The translations under genes were made by a program, and so were the position numbers. Positions 61,717 through 64,000 of a DNA stretch of 64,000 nt are shown here, piece by piece (position 1 is the first letter of the stretch; each line of letters opens with the position of its first letter). The notes below the pieces were generated by a model. That model had not been told where the DNA came from. It saw nothing but the letters and a program-made list of their open reading frames with translations, and did no database searches. Source of the stretch: Lepus europaeus (Eukaryota > Chordata > Mammalia > Lagomorpha > Leporidae); NCBI RefSeq assembly GCF_033115175.1, contig NC_084845.1, forward strand, positions 932,501 through 996,500, written 5' to 3'.

Positions 61717-63458
61717 GAAATATGTATTTTTAAAATTAGACTATTAAATTTCTATCAGTAAGGACATACATTTTACATTGGGGCATTAGTAAGAATTTTT
61801 TATAGTTTCTTCAGTAAATTTATTTTTATTCTTATACAATTTAAACTGATAGGTGTGAATTTGTTCTAACCTTTATTTGATGAATATTCCTGTTTAGTAA
61901 GTAAAATATTTTTTCTAGATGTTTGATAGTATTGCAGGAGACACGAATACCTTTTGCTATTATTGTTTTTTCATGATTTAAATCACTGAACTTCTGACAG
62001 ATATATCGTGAAGTTAGCAATTAAAACATAAATTTTCAGGTAGACCTCTAAGGTGTATTAGAAGTTCATTAAAGTTTGTTTTTGACCACTGCCTACCAAA
62101 TCTGCTTTCTGTTTATCTCTGCTTCCTCAATTTCTAGCAAGTGGAGAGATGGGAACTGGAAAACCTTCCAGGTCTATTCGCTGCCTGATTTTTTTCTTGG
62201 CTGTCCCAGTTGTTAGCATGGTGACTTGGTCACCAACAGAAAATTCCCTTTTATGAAAATGCTAACATGTAACTAAATGGCTTATGCATTTTAGGTTTTT
62301 CTGTCAGTTTTATAATTTGTTTGAAGAACAAATGATCAATTTAATCATGGTGAAATATTTTTTATACCTAAACTTTGAAATATATATTGTGAGAGTTAAA
62401 TTATTGTATTTATATCAATAAGAATATATATTTATATTGGAATTGATTAGCATTTTAAGTTTCTTTAGTAAATGTATTTTTATTCTACAGACTTTAAGCT
62501 GAAATGTATAAATTAATAAGAAAGAAAGCTGTATTATACTTCATTTATTTGTATTAGTAATTACATTGATAGCATTATTATACAATTTAGGAGTGCTATT
62601 GGTTTATATTTTGGCATCAAGATGAGTATTTTTCCTAAAAGACTTTTGAGTAGAGAAGATAATTTAGGGGAGGGGCAAGGGTGTATTTTTTTTGGCTAAT
62701 ATACTGCATAGAGCTGTTACACAGCTGTTTCTTAAATGTTGCTTTGCAATCTCTGCATTATTTTACTTTGTTTTTTTAATTTTTTTTCCAGGAGTTTCAA
62801 GTTCTACTTTAGACTCTGAAAGGACTTTTAATTCTTATAGGTAGGTGATAAATACAGAGATGTATATTATAAGCTAATGTATAAGATCCAGTATCTTAGA
62901 GAATTCTAATCTTAGAATAGCAAGGAATTATGACTTGTGCTTTTAAAATGTGATAATATGTAAATATTATTGTGATATGTGATTATCTGCAGAAATAATG
63001 AGTAACAATGGGAAATGTAATATCCCAAATTCTTATAAATGAGCTTACATCAGATATCCGTTGCTCTCCCATCCTATAGTACACTAATTAGAACAAATGT
63101 ACATGTAGTATTAACCTCCATTATAATTTGTTTTTTTGTTTTTCCCATATATTGGTTAGAGTACTAAAGACTTCTTTTGGAGTACCTAAGAATGGTTAAA
63201 ATGTAAATGTGATTGAATTAAGTGCTGTTTGTTAATGCCCTTTAGGGCTCTTCAGCACAGAGGGCAGTTACAGCTCAAATAGTAATTATTTGAAAGGATT
63301 CAGTAGTAAAGAAATACGTATTTTATTTATTTTTGTCACCATTCACATCATAACTTGAATTTGTCTTTAGTAAATGTTTATGAATTTTGGGCCTTTATAA
63401 CAAGAAAACCCAGGAACAACAAAGCATCAAGTATTTTCAGTATTATTTGAGAAGTTAT
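61717..63458. other. AT-rich intergenic sequence with a local duplication
   Basis: No gene is recognised. 61730-61865 and 62385-62515 resemble each other at an offset of about 660 bp (for example tttctt(c/t)agtaaattatttttattct-like wording in both), and 61270-61320 resembles 62310-62345. One exon-like stretch is listed separately. Confidence 0.5.
62792..62840 (+). other. Possible isolated exon (49 nt)
   Basis: A strong acceptor (long T tract then ccag, ending 62791) and a donor (ttataggtaggt at 62835-62846) bracket 49 nt, open as VSSSTLDSERTFNSY. I cannot assign it to a gene. It may be a relic exon or chance. Confidence 0.3.
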
Positions 63459-64000
63459 ATACTGAACCAAGTTGTATAAGATCTTGACTGTTTCTTTTAG
63501 GAAAAGAAAGTGTGGATTCAATATTAGTACATTTTAGCATTGTACAGGACCAGGTATATTGTTGAAGAAATACTTTGAGTTCATTGTCCTCAGGGTGTGT
63601 TAGTTCTGCTGCTTGTCTAACAGCTCTATAAAATATATGTGAGAATCATTGTGTACCTTGAAGCTCATTTGAATATTAAACTCTATCATCTTTTCTATAG
63701 TAAGTATAAAGAATTTACACTTGGGTAGTTTGTGTTCTTGTCTGTATCCATATTCCATCTCCCTTCCTGAGACTGGGTCATTTGTTTCCTCAGATCCCAG
63801 GCTGGCTTTCATGTGTAGAATAGTGCCTTGTATGTAGGAAGCACTTCAGAATGTGGCAAATGAGAACATTTTTACAATTAGTTTATGAATTCCAGAAATG
63901 AGATGATAATTAAAACACTTGACATCTTTATTTTCTGCCACTCGCAATCAGTGTAAATAGTCAGTCATTCAAGTGTCACAGACACTACAAAAGTGTGGCA
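63459..64000. repeat. Segmental duplication, right copy
   Basis: It matches 1-183 and then 2865-3255 without the L1, so it represents the next copy of the locus beginning at the window edge. Confidence 0.88.

Overview
This is vertebrate (mammalian) intergenic DNA, almost certainly from a lagomorph, probably rabbit. The window is full of CSINE-type (tRNA-derived, lagomorph-specific) SINEs and young L1 elements with short target-site duplications. There are no bacterial features, tRNA genes or rRNA genes.

The backbone is a tandemly duplicated type-1 vomeronasal receptor (V1R, VN1R4-like) locus. I see five related units: U1 ~4.0-10.5 kb, U2 ~10.5-18.55 kb, U3 ~24.05-30.3 kb, U4 ~30.3-51.4 kb (expanded by a large L1/ERV block) and U5 ~51.4-59.6 kb. 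Each holds a conserved ~0.8 kb upstream block, usually several SINEs, and one V1R exon. U2, U4 and U5 carry full-length V1R reading frames (14903-15820, 34472-35392, 55585-56505). U1 and U3 carry nearly identical V1R pseudogenes that share one deletion of TM3-TM5, so U1+U2 and U3+U4 look like copies of one ~20 kb two-gene module. Bases 63459-64000 repeat the first bases of the window, so a further copy starts at the right edge.

Mobile elements explain most of the rest. L1 copies lie at 184-2864 (5' end kept, middle lost), 18556-24047 (at a unit boundary), 36590-49460 (7-8 kb, 5' end present, broken ORFs), 49485-49836 (3' fragment), 56781-57514 (minus strand), and as older 3' ends inside U2 and U4. 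About fifteen CSINEs are scattered throughout.

The most striking object is a 5.3 kb LTR retrovirus-like element on the minus strand (38405-43723) inserted in ORF1 of the large L1. It has two 525-bp LTRs that look identical by eye, a 5-bp target duplication, an 18-nt primer-binding site of the tRNA-Pro type, a leader splice donor and a polypurine tract. Its interior has only scraps of gag/pol/env-like sequence, but it holds, in sense orientation, an internally deleted copy of a host gene: the start and end of the anti-apoptotic BCL2-family gene BCL2A1. I read this as a recent, non-autonomous gammaretrovirus-like element that has captured a cellular gene.

The right end (59.6-63.4 kb) differs: a CpG-dense ~1.3 kb island of unknown identity, a (CCCT)n tract, a SINE and AT-rich sequence with a small local duplication and one exon-like stretch.
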